Of a stretch of DNA of 7,484 bases, positions 1 to 5,484 are shown in pieces. Under the pieces are notes generated by a model that was not told the origin of the DNA, made no database searches, and worked only from the letters and a program-made list of their open reading frames with translations. The number at the start of each line of letters is the position of its first letter. The first letter of the stretch is position 1. The position numbers and the translations under genes are program-made. The stretch is from positions 1-7,484 of the forward strand of contig DNMN01000012.1 of NCBI GenBank assembly GCA_003489395.1. The letters run 5' to 3'. This DNA is from Candidatus Yonathbacteria bacterium. GTDB lineage: Bacteria > Patescibacteriota > Minisyncoccia > Phycocordibacterales > UBA1550.

Positions 1-419
1 CGCACAAAAGTTTTTATCTCCTCGTCATTAGTTGTGAAATAGTTTTCTAAGTGCGGGTTCCAACCGTCACGCCCTCTGGTCATCACCACCTCATAGTGAC
101 CATCCTCCACCAGATATTGCGCCAGATACAGAGAAAGGTCGGCATTTAGGTCACGCTCAAGCACATCGCGAAATTCTGTTCCTCCAAAGTTTGGTTCATG
201 TCCAGGCACAATTAAAACATTCAATTTCTTTTTCGTGCTTGAGGCATTGTCAAAGGCGGTGCGAAGCTGGGCCGATGTGGTGCTTTGCGTAAAAAAGACA
301 GCAGCCGACATTGGGTCTCCTCCCCCCACTATAGTCATCATTTTTTTATCAAAAATTCCAACTAAAAAAACCGAGCCAAAAAAAGAAACGGCTATTAGCA
401 TCTTGCTGAAAGCTTTCAT
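1..419 (-). CDS. N-acetylmuramoyl-L-alanine amidase (Amidase_3 type), N-terminal part, truncated by window edge
   Basis: This enzyme family hydrolyses the amide bond between MurNAc and the L-Ala of the stem peptide in peptidoglycan, using zinc. The gene starts at 419 and stays open for 139 codons to base 1; the rest lies outside the window. Residues 7-23 form a hydrophobic signal anchor, so the enzyme should face the cell wall. The catalytic domain begins near residue 66. The strand 'LNVLIVPGHEP' supplies the first zinc histidine (H74), and 'LERDLN' supplies the zinc glutamate (E88). 'YEVVMTRGRD' (about 109-118) matches the family's 'VxxTRxxD' segment. The later zinc ligand and catalytic glutamate are off the window. 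The start lies 15 bases after the ccdA stop with no clear Shine-Dalgarno, so the two genes are probably co-transcribed. The family call is good; substrate and physiological role are inferred. Confidence 0.8.
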   Translation of the reverse strand, partial: MKAFSKMLIAVSFFGSVFLVGIFDKKMMTIVGGGDPMSAAVFFTQSTTSAQLRTAFDNASSTKKKLNVLIVPGHEPNFGGTEFRDVLERDLNADLSLYLAQYLVEDGHYEVVMTRGRDGWNPHLENYFTTNDEEIKTFV

Positions 420-434
420 TACTATATGATGCCA

Positions 435-1145
435 TTAAAACGGGAAACTCCAAAGCACTTCGCGACAAATTGAAAGATTTTGTGTGAAGGCTAGCGCCCC
501 AAACCACACGAGGACACCGCCAAAAAGAATATTCACATATTGCATCCACGCAAAACTTCGTGAAAGATATTTTTCAATCTCTCCCGCAAACGCTCCAATA
601 ATTAAAAACGGCGCACCGAGTCCTAGCGCGTACGCGACAAGGAGGAAAAATGTTTTCGCGGGCGCAAGCACAGCAAGACCGAGTATTGCACCTAGAGCTG
701 CGCCAACACATGGTGTCCACCCCATAGCAAACGCCGAGCCAAACACAAATGAAGTAAGCGCGCGCGAAGAAAACTTTTTGTGAACCTTAAAAATATGAGG
801 TCGCTCTAAAAACGAAAGCTTCACGAGTCCCATCAGGTAGAGCCCAAAGAAAATAACAATAGCGCCTCCAGCACGCGCTAAAATTGTTTGAAGCTCGGGT
901 CCCGCTTGCACAAGCGCACTGTGAAGAACAAGTCCGAGCACAGCAAACACAGTTGTGAAGCCGAGCACAAAAAACAAACTTGCATGAAACATTGCGAACC
1001 TAGAAACAAGCGCGTCTGGTGTTTTCTTTTCTAGCGCAATACCGCCTAGGTATGCGATAAACCCCGGCACAAGGGGAAGCACACATGGCGCAAAAAAAGA
1101 AACGACTCCGGCGCCGAATGCGACAATGATTGTAACGTCAGTCAT
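435..1145 (-). CDS. ccdA: CcdA/DsbD-type thiol-disulfide transmembrane protein
   Basis: CcdA-family proteins pass reducing equivalents from cytoplasmic thioredoxin across the membrane to extracytoplasmic thiol proteins, using two membrane-embedded cysteines. Both are present: C21 in 'FFAPCVLPLVPG' and C146 in 'GWTPCVGAALGA', the two signature motifs of the family. At 236 residues it has the usual CcdA length, without the periplasmic domains of full DsbD. I count about six hydrophobic segments (roughly 4-33, 51-75, 85-108, 128-157, 160-187 and 200-223). A third cysteine (C227) sits in the short tail and is probably not catalytic. The gene is first in a likely operon with the downstream amidase. 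It is divergent from the 1228-1713 membrane protein across a palindromic promoter region. A predicted -10 box lies 8 bases before the ATG. No cytochrome c or thioredoxin-like partner is visible here, so the electron acceptor is unknown. Confidence 0.9.
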   Translation of the reverse strand: MTDVTIIVAFGAGVVSFFAPCVLPLVPGFIAYLGGIALEKKTPDALVSRFAMFHASLFFVLGFTTVFAVLGLVLHSALVQAGPELQTILARAGGAIVIFFGLYLMGLVKLSFLERPHIFKVHKKFSSRALTSFVFGSAFAMGWTPCVGAALGAILGLAVLAPAKTFFLLVAYALGLGAPFLIIGAFAGEIEKYLSRSFAWMQYVNILFGGVLVWFGALAFTQNLSICREVLWSFPF

Positions 1146-1153
1146 TAAATAGC

Positions 1154-1183
1154 ATTGTACCGCACGGAGCTCGTGTGACGCAA
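1154..1183 (-). promoter_or_regulatory. Predicted ccdA promoter
   Basis: On the minus strand, TTGCGT (1183-1178) is followed by an 18-base spacer and TACAAT (1159-1154), then 8 bases to the ccdA ATG. Transcription would begin within a base or two of the start codon, giving a leaderless or near-leaderless mRNA. The -35 lies inside the left arm of the palindrome at 1165-1211. The call is by eye and not tested. Confidence 0.5.
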
Positions 1184-1211
1184 CGCAAAGCGTTGCGTCA
1201 CACGAGCTCCG
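1165..1211. repeat. Perfect 22-bp inverted repeat with AAA loop in a divergent promoter region
   Basis: Arms 1165-1186 and 1190-1211 are exact reverse complements separated only by AAA. There is no T-tract on either side and no gene end nearby, since both flanking genes start here. It is therefore not a normal terminator. The symmetric TTGCGT copies at 1178-1183 (minus) and 1193-1198 (plus) sit at good -35 distances from the two divergent -10 boxes. The repeat could be a symmetric operator or a cruciform-forming promoter core. Confidence 0.85.
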
Positions 1212-1221
1212 CTGTTACACT
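1193..1221 (+). promoter_or_regulatory. Predicted promoter of the 1228-1713 gene
   Basis: TTGCGT (1193-1198) is followed by a 17-base spacer and TACACT (1216-1221). TGT directly precedes the -10, giving an extended TGn form. The ATG is 6 bases after the -10, so transcription should begin at or next to it, predicting a leaderless mRNA. The -35 lies in the right arm of the palindrome. Confidence 0.5.
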
Positions 1222-1227
1222 GTATAT

Positions 1228-1713
1228 ATGGAAGAATACGATTACCAAATTACGTGGTCAGCGCCAGAGCACGAGCACCGCGAACATAGCGCCGACTGGT
1301 ACTGGGCTGTTGGCATTATTTCTGTATCGCTCGCGGTTGCATTCATTATAGTAAACAATATGTTGCTCTCCGTAATCATCCTCCTCGGCATGGGGACTCT
1401 TCTTTTCCACGCAAAACATCCGCCAAAAATTCTTGATTACAAACTTTCTAAAAAAGGCGTGAGCGCCGGCGACAGACTTTATCCATGGGAAACATTGGAA
1501 TCATTTTGGGTACTTGAAGGAAAAGATGATTTAAGGTTTCATCGCGACCCAAAAATTCTCCTCACTTCTAAAAAAACATTCATGCCTCATATTGTCATCC
1601 CGCTTACAAATTTTGTTATTGATGAAGTTCATCAATCTTTGTCGCATATGCTACACGAGGAGCCACAAGCAGAGCCACTCCCCGAGCGCCTCATGCGAAA
1701 GATTGGGTTCTAG
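1228..1713 (+). CDS. Small two-helix membrane protein with C-terminal cytosolic-type domain, function unknown
   Basis: I do not recognise a characterised function. The 161-residue protein opens with a polar segment rich in His, Glu and Trp (about 1-24, including 'APEHEHREHSADWYW'). Two adjacent hydrophobic helices follow (about 25-42 and 44-60), forming a hairpin with almost no loop. A soluble domain (about 66-140) contains 'KKGVSAGDRLYPWETLESFW' and alternating beta-type segments ending near 'HIVIPL'. This order resembles small bacterial proteins with two membrane helices followed by a PH-like domain (such as DUF5673), but that match is from memory. The charged tail is rich in Pro, Glu and Arg. 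The gene is monocistronic, ends at the terminator at 1720-1763, and is divergent from ccdA. The start is the only sensible ATG and lies 6 bases after a -10 box. Confidence 0.75.
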   Translation: MEEYDYQITWSAPEHEHREHSADWYWAVGIISVSLAVAFIIVNNMLLSVIILLGMGTLLFHAKHPPKILDYKLSKKGVSAGDRLYPWETLESFWVLEGKDDLRFHRDPKILLTSKKTFMPHIVIPLTNFVIDEVHQSLSHMLHEEPQAEPLPERLMRKIGF

Positions 1714-1719
1714 GTGTAT

Positions 1720-1763
1720 AAGTAAAACACCCGGTCACTCTAGAGTGGCTGGGTGTTTTACTT
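1720..1763. terminator. Bidirectional intrinsic terminator
   Basis: Arms 1720-1740 and 1743-1763 pair over 21 positions, including two G-T wobbles, around a tiny TA centre. The outer stem is A/T-rich (AAGTAAAA against TTTTACTT), so each strand has T-rich sequence after the GC core. It lies 6 bases after the stop of the + gene and 6 bases beyond the 3' end of the minus-strand tRNA, so it can serve both converging transcripts. Confidence 0.85.
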
Positions 1764-1769
1764 TGGTTG

Positions 1770-1841
1770 TGCCCTCGGCAGGAATCGAACCTACATCGTG
1801 GGTACCGCAAACCCATATCCTATCCATTGAACGACGAGGGC
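1770..1841 (-). tRNA. tRNA-Arg, anticodon GCG
   Basis: The minus strand folds into a full 72-nt cloverleaf. The acceptor GCCCTCG pairs with CGAGGGC, with discriminator A. The D stem is GTTC/GGAT with two wobbles. The anticodon stem TGGGT/ACCCA encloses the loop TTGCGGT. The variable loop is 4 nt, and the T stem GTAGG/CCTGC encloses TTCGATT. Anticodon GCG reads Arg codons CGC and CGU. CCA is not encoded, so it must be added after transcription. No convincing promoter is visible directly upstream, so it may be the distal part of the operon ending at 1979. The terminator at 1720-1763 follows immediately. Confidence 0.93.
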
Positions 1842-1909
1842 AAATTCGTCTTTTTGTGTTAATCCGCACAGTAATGCCCGCGCTGTTACCTTATTTGACT
1901 AAGCATAAC

Positions 1910-1921
1910 AACGACGAGGGC
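1910..1921. repeat. 12-bp duplicate of the tRNA-Arg 5' end
   Basis: AACGACGAGGGC here is identical to 1830-1841, which is the 5' acceptor strand plus the next five bases of the tRNA-Arg gene, in the same orientation and 80 bp away. The rest of the 137-base spacer (1842-1978) shows no gene or other RNA that I can support. The copy may be a tRNA fragment left by duplication or recombination. An integration (att) site is less likely because no integrase is visible and such sites usually copy the 3' end of a tRNA. Confidence 0.6.
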
Positions 1922-1978
1922 GTCATAGAACTTCACCACTTTACCACAAAATACACAGAAATCAAATCTACTGCTACT

Positions 1979-3919
1979 CTACCACACAAGTACTTCCAAC
2001 TTTGCGCCTGCGCTTATTACTGATTCATCTTGCCCACCTTGATATTTGTTTGTAGTTTTTGCTCCAAAAAAAGAAATCTTCATTTTTGGCCCTGCTTTGT
2101 AACTAACATTCATCTCATTTTTTTCAGACGATGGGACAAGCATCCCATAGTCTGACTTTTCTTTCCTGTGTTCAGCGCTTACATTAAAATTTTCTCCCTC
2201 AAATCCAACCTTAAGACTGGAGCTTTTACCCCAATCAAAATTACTTTTTCCTAATTCCATATTTATGACTTTCCCCTCAAAAACTTTTACCTTCGCGCCA
2301 ACGACAAAATTTTCTGCTGTCTTCTTGAAGACCAAGTCCTGTTCCTCGAAATTATTAGTTTGAGCGCGAGCGCCAGCAGTTGCGCTTATAAAAATCTCAT
2401 TAGTTTTATCAGGATTTACAAAACTTAATGTGCCACCTGTAGATCCTTCTCCCATTCCTTCCGTGTAGCTAGCTTTAGGTCCTTCTGTGCTTCCAATTTG
2501 CTGACTTACTGCCGCAATAATATTTGCGCCAACTCTTCCAGTAAGCTCACCGTACTCTCCTTTTATTATATTTTGTTCATCCACATAGTTGGCCTCTAGC
2601 ATCCCAACAATTGTATTCATTACTACCGACTCACCAGAAAGCGCGTTTATATCAGTATTTAAAATAGTAGCTCCGACCTTGGCTCCAAATTTTTCATTGC
2701 CAAAACTAATGTTGCCACCAACAGCGGTCATCTCGTTTAATGACTGGTATGGATCATTGTAGATATTTTTGTAGTTAGTGACACTCAATCCAATTGTGCC
2801 TGTATTTATTTCAAGTTCCTTGGTTTCTGGGCTAATACTTACATCTATCCCCCTCTCTACCCTCATAATTTTTCCTTCCTCGAGATTATGCTTGAGTATA
2901 TCTGTTGATTCCTCTATGCCGGCGGCGCTTTTCATAACTTTCTGCGCGCTACTTTCTACAGGTTGTAGCATCCAGTCTCCATTGCTAGCATAATTGTTAA
3001 ATATTGATACCGATTCGTTGTATCTTTCCATAACACCCATTGCTTCTGCATAGTTATCTGTATCTGTTAATATCAATTCGCCGTAGTTATAAAAAGCTAT
3101 TTTTCTTTCTGCGCCATCACCTAAAATCATTTCGGTCCATATGTGCTGGCCTCCCCATCTTGTGGAACCACTTTGAAGCCACGTATGCTCAATACCCAAA
3201 CTCTTTGCTATTTCCATTTGGGCGTTGTGAATGTTCCCGCATATTCCAGATTCAGCAGTACCGCCGGCATTTCTAGTCTTTAGCGCCTGAAGCATCGCGT
3301 CTTCAGAAATTTTTACATGGTCACCAGACGCCAGCATGTCGTAATTGTATGTCTCACCAAAAAGTTGCCCTACTTGTTGCAGCATTATTGCTTTTTGCTT
3401 TTCACTAAAACTACCTTGTGAAGTAGCGAGCTTGTTTATAAATTGACTATAATTTTGAGCGCTAGAAATCGTTGAACCAATAAACGAAAGCGCATTATTC
3501 ACTTCCTGAGATGTTGTTCCTTTATAAAATTCTGAGTTCCTGTAACCGCCATTTTCAATATTCTCTGCCGTAGATCCTTTAATTTCCCTATTTTCTCCGC
3601 TAATTTTTACTGAGATTTTCCCCCAATCAAATCCTGCTATTTTATTTTTTTCTGCAACTTGAAAGGCCTGCTCCTCTCCCATTGAAGGCAAATTTTCCTT
3701 ACCAATATTTTGTTCTCCAGCGAACGCGGTTGACGCCCCAGCAAACAAGGAGAACGCGAGTAGTAAATTAGCTACCTTGTTCTTGAATTTCTCTGGCTCT
3801 AGATTTTCCAGAAAATCAGTTCCTTTTTTTATTATCTCGTTTTCTTTATTCTCAAAACTGGCACGGATTGCTTCTTGTGTAGGTTTTGCTTTTTCTGTTG
3901 TTGGGAAATTTTCAAACAT
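1979..3919 (-). CDS. Exported protein with transglutaminase-like Cys/His domain and long beta-rich C-terminal region
   Basis: I do not recognise a named family for the full 646 residues. A charged leader (1-45) precedes a hydrophobic stretch ending in 'AGASTAFA', which looks like a signal peptide cleaved after residue 67. Residues about 145-290 are helical and lead into 'ESGICGNIHNAQMEIAKSLG' (C227, the only cysteine in the protein) and 'GGQHIWTEM' (H259). This Cys/His arrangement fits transglutaminase-like cysteine peptidases or transferases. The third catalytic residue is uncertain: N278 or D286. Residues about 355-646 consist of many short amphipathic beta segments with Gly/Asn turns, ending in 'GAKLEVLVW'. 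This resembles a beta-barrel or beta-solenoid. The chosen ATG lies 1 base after the upstream stop; a GTG at 3934 would add five residues and overlap it. The gene looks more AT-rich than ruvA or the MurE-like gene. Enzymatic activity is inferred. Confidence 0.72.
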   Translation of the reverse strand: MFENFPTTEKAKPTQEAIRASFENKENEIIKKGTDFLENLEPEKFKNKVANLLLAFSLFAGASTAFAGEQNIGKENLPSMGEEQAFQVAEKNKIAGFDWGKISVKISGENREIKGSTAENIENGGYRNSEFYKGTTSQEVNNALSFIGSTISSAQNYSQFINKLATSQGSFSEKQKAIMLQQVGQLFGETYNYDMLASGDHVKISEDAMLQALKTRNAGGTAESGICGNIHNAQMEIAKSLGIEHTWLQSGSTRWGGQHIWTEMILGDGAERKIAFYNYGELILTDTDNYAEAMGVMERYNESVSIFNNYASNGDWMLQPVESSAQKVMKSAAGIEESTDILKHNLEEGKIMRVERGIDVSISPETKELEINTGTIGLSVTNYKNIYNDPYQSLNEMTAVGGNISFGNEKFGAKVGATILNTDINALSGESVVMNTIVGMLEANYVDEQNIIKGEYGELTGRVGANIIAAVSQQIGSTEGPKASYTEGMGEGSTGGTLSFVNPDKTNEIFISATAGARAQTNNFEEQDLVFKKTAENFVVGAKVKVFEGKVINMELGKSNFDWGKSSSLKVGFEGENFNVSAEHRKEKSDYGMLVPSSEKNEMNVSYKAGPKMKISFFGAKTTNKYQGGQDESVISAGAKLEVLVW

Positions 3920-3920
3920 A

Positions 3921-4196
3921 TTATTTAAGCTCACTCATTAGGTTTCTAATCTCCCTCTCCTCAATTTCTAGAATCTCCGCAGAAAGCGCCTCTGTGGGGT
4001 TTTTCTCAAATTCAATTTTCTTTTTCAGTAGACCAACAAAAAGACCCGCCTTCTCTGGGAACCCCAAAAGAATCCCCATCAATTGCTGACGCTTTGTAAA
4101 AGAAAATGACGCAAAAAAATTTTTAATAATTTCTTGGTCACTATGTGGAATATTTTGCTTATTCAAAACTTCTTCTATTTGGCTGTAATCTTTCAT
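3921..4196 (-). CDS. Small helical protein of unknown function
   Basis: The 91-residue protein is not one I recognise. It appears soluble and mostly alpha-helical, without cysteine or a signal peptide. A polar N-terminal third ('QIEEVLNKQNIPHSDQEII') precedes a more hydrophobic middle ('QQLMGILLGFPEKAGLFVGL', about 38-57), then a Lys/Glu-rich C-terminal helix with coiled-coil character. The ATG at 4196 is chosen because it lies 5 bases after the rhodanese stop. GAGGG 12 bases upstream is the nearest thing to a Shine-Dalgarno in this window, though rather distant. Its stop is 1 base before the ATG of the large exported protein, suggesting coupled translation. It could assist that protein's production or targeting, but this rests on position alone. 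Confidence 0.75.
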   Translation of the reverse strand: MKDYSQIEEVLNKQNIPHSDQEIIKNFFASFSFTKRQQLMGILLGFPEKAGLFVGLLKKKIEFEKNPTEALSAEILEIEEREIRNLMSELK

Positions 4197-4201
4197 TTTG
4201 T

Positions 4202-4519
4202 TTAGTAACCCTCTACTGGGAACCCTGCCTTCTTCCATGCGATAAACCCACCTTCCAAATTCATAGCTCCCACGAGTCCAAGCTCCTGCATCTTTGCGCA
4301 GGCTTTTGCAGAGCGACCGCCACTTTGGCAATTCACCACATATATAGTGTCTGATTTAAGCCCGCGTATTGTTTCTTCAAACGTACTATCATAAATATCA
4401 AAATTTTTAGCTCCTGGGATATGGCCATCTGCAAACTCTGACGGTGTCCGCACGTCAATAACCACCGCTTTCCCGTTCTGAATAATCTTATGTGCTTCCT
4501 CAGGAAGTATGTTGTTCAT
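4202..4519 (-). CDS. Single-domain rhodanese-like sulfurtransferase
   Basis: Rhodanese domains carry sulfur as a persulfide on an active-site cysteine and transfer it to thiol acceptors or cyanide. This 105-residue protein is one compact domain, about the size of GlpE/PspE-type proteins. 'VVIDVRTPSEFADGHIPGA' (about 19-37) is the classical early motif. C64 in 'NCQSGGRS' is the active-site cysteine with its phosphate-loop-like cradle, and 'LEGGFIAWKKAGFPV' is the usual C-terminal signature. There is no signal peptide, so it should be cytosolic. The ATG at 4519 is preferred; a TTG at 4537 lies in the rpsT terminator. It heads the operon with the 91-residue protein and the Cys/His exported protein. 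Its own promoter is weak at best (TACCAT at 4533-4528), so read-through from rpsT is possible. The in vivo sulfur acceptor is unknown. Confidence 0.93.
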   Translation of the reverse strand: MNNILPEEAHKIIQNGKAVVIDVRTPSEFADGHIPGAKNFDIYDSTFEETIRGLKSDTIYVVNCQSGGRSAKACAKMQELGLVGAMNLEGGFIAWKKAGFPVEGY

Positions 4520-4535
4520 ACCGCTATATGGTAAC

Positions 4536-4566
4536 AAAAAATCCCCTAGGATTCTAGAGGATTTTT
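4536..4566 (-). terminator. Intrinsic terminator of rpsT
   Basis: AAAAATCC (4537-4544) pairs with GGATTTTT (4559-4566). After one C/A mismatch, CTAG (4546-4549) pairs with CTAG (4554-4557) around the loop GATT. On the minus strand the stem is followed by six T (4541-4536). It begins 4 bases after the rpsT stop and ends 16 bases before the rhodanese ATG. Incomplete termination could therefore feed the rhodanese operon. Confidence 0.8.
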
Positions 4567-4570
4567 GAAG

Positions 4571-4834
4571 TTACGCGATTTTCTTGATTGCCTTAGCCAA
4601 GCGAGACTTTTTGCGGTCAGCTGCATTTTTCTTAATGGTGTTACCCTTTGCCGCTTTGTCTATTGCCTTGTAGGCCTTTGAAAGGAGCGCCTCTGCGGAC
4701 TTTTTGTCCTTTGAGGATACGAGCTCACGTACCTCTTTTACAACTTCCTTCATCGCTTTGCTACGGCGGGCATTGTAAACAGCCTTGCGCGCAGAACCGC
4801 GAATATTGCGTTTTGCTGATTTGATAATTGGCAT
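4571..4834 (-). CDS. rpsT: Small ribosomal subunit protein bS20
   Basis: S20 binds 16S rRNA early in assembly of the small ribosomal subunit. The 87-residue product has the family's typical length and composition: almost entirely helical and very rich in Lys, Arg and Ala. It starts with 'MPIIKSAKRNIRGSARKAVY' and ends with 'RKKSRLAKAIKKI', matching the S20 pattern (an N-terminal 'KSAxKR' motif and a final 'NxAxRxKSRLxK' helix). The ATG at 4834 is chosen because 'MPIIKSAKR' is the conserved beginning; longer upstream reading would run through the promoter. The gene is single, with its own terminator at 4536-4566. It is divergent from ruvA and probably shares a -35 box with it. There is no Shine-Dalgarno; the predicted leader is only a few bases. 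Confidence 0.95.
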   Translation of the reverse strand: MPIIKSAKRNIRGSARKAVYNARRSKAMKEVVKEVRELVSSKDKKSAEALLSKAYKAIDKAAKGNTIKKNAADRKKSRLAKAIKKIA

Positions 4835-4844
4835 ATGTGGACAC

Positions 4845-4894
4845 ACTATATATGATTTCCCAGATTTTGCAAGAGCTAGCAAACCGTGTACTAT
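4845..4894. promoter_or_regulatory. Divergent rpsT/ruvA promoters sharing one palindromic -35
   Basis: TTGCAA at 4867-4872 is its own reverse complement. Rightward, 16 bases separate it from TACTAT (4889-4894), which lies 6 bases before the ruvA ATG. Leftward, 16 bases separate it from TATAGT (4850-4845), which lies 10 bases before the rpsT ATG. The arrangement is exactly symmetric about 4869.5. Two polymerases could not occupy it at once, which predicts competition between the two genes. Confidence 0.55.
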
Positions 4895-4900
4895 AAACCT

Positions 4901-5482
4901 ATGATTGCTCATCTTTCTGGCACTATTCTCTTTGCGGGCGACCGATATGTGGTCTTGGAAACTGCTGGGGTGGGTTACAAAGTCCGTGTTGCCATTGATA
5001 CATTGCAAGCACTCAAAAAAAACGCTGACAAAAAAGCGTCTCTTTGGATATACACAGTAGTCCGTGAGGATGCTCTGGACTTGTATGGTTTCCAAAACCA
5101 GACCGAGTTGGAATTTTTTGAAATGCTTATCAGTGTGTCCGGTATCGGCCCAAAGGGCGCGCTCGGCATTTTGAATGTCGCGCCCGTGGAACACCTAAAA
5201 GAAGCCATTGCTATGGGTGACACTGGGGCACTCACCAAAGTTTCTGGCATCGGCTCAAAGAGCGCGCAAAAAATAATCCTTGAACTTCGCGACAAGCTCG
5301 GCGGACACGAGAGCATCACAGGCGACACAATGCTTGGCGATGAACGCGACGCGATAGAGGGGCTTGTTGCGCTCGGCTACGCCGAGCGCAACGCTCGCGA
5401 GGCGCTCAAAAAAGTGTCTCCTGAAATTAAGGGTACTGGCGCGCGAATAAAAGACGCGCTAAAGCAACTCGGTAAAAAATAA
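4901..5482 (+). CDS. ruvA: Holliday junction branch migration protein RuvA
   Basis: RuvA forms a tetramer that holds the Holliday junction open while RuvB rings drive branch migration and RuvC resolves it. The 193-residue protein has all three domains. The N-terminal OB-fold (1-64) begins 'MIAHLSGTIL' and carries the acidic pin E56-D57 in 'VVREDALDLYGF'. Two helix-hairpin-helix motifs follow: 'VSGIGPKGAL' (79-88) and 'VSGIGSKSAQ' (114-123). After a linker comes the RuvB-binding domain III (about 147-193, with 'EGLVALGYAERNAREAL'). The ATG at 4901 is chosen because it begins the conserved 'MIxxLxG'. A GTG at 4886 would lie in the promoter. The gene is divergent from rpsT and is followed 2 bases later by the MurE-like ligase, so the two form an operon. 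ruvB and ruvC are not in the window. Confidence 0.97.
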   Translation: MIAHLSGTILFAGDRYVVLETAGVGYKVRVAIDTLQALKKNADKKASLWIYTVVREDALDLYGFQNQTELEFFEMLISVSGIGPKGALGILNVAPVEHLKEAIAMGDTGALTKVSGIGSKSAQKIILELRDKLGGHESITGDTMLGDERDAIEGLVALGYAERNAREALKKVSPEIKGTGARIKDALKQLGKK

Positions 5483-5484
5483 AA

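Noticed and set aside
484..783. A 99-codon plus-strand frame
   Set aside because: It is antisense to ccdA, and its composition is that expected of the complement of a hydrophobic coding region. No family features are seen.
1165..1211. Intrinsic terminator
   Set aside because: There is no T-tract, and both neighbouring genes start rather than end here.
1592..2023. A 143-codon plus-strand frame
   Set aside because: It crosses the end of the 1228-1713 gene, the terminator and the tRNA gene. No protein features are recognisable.
3921..4331. A longer version of the 91-residue protein starting at 4331
   Set aside because: It would overlap the rhodanese gene by about 130 bases, and the extra residues are the out-of-frame shadow of the rhodanese active-site region. 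The ATG at 4196 is cleanly spaced after the rhodanese stop.
4520..4537. TTG start for the rhodanese at 4537
   Set aside because: It lies in the T-run of the rpsT terminator and adds six residues outside the conserved domain.
4886..4900. GTG start for ruvA at 4886
   Set aside because: It adds five residues before the conserved 'MIAHLSG' start and lies on the predicted -10 box.
4571..5194. A 207-codon minus-strand frame containing rpsT with a long N-terminal extension
   Set aside because: The conserved S20 start is at 4834. The extension runs through the divergent promoter region and antisense to ruvA.
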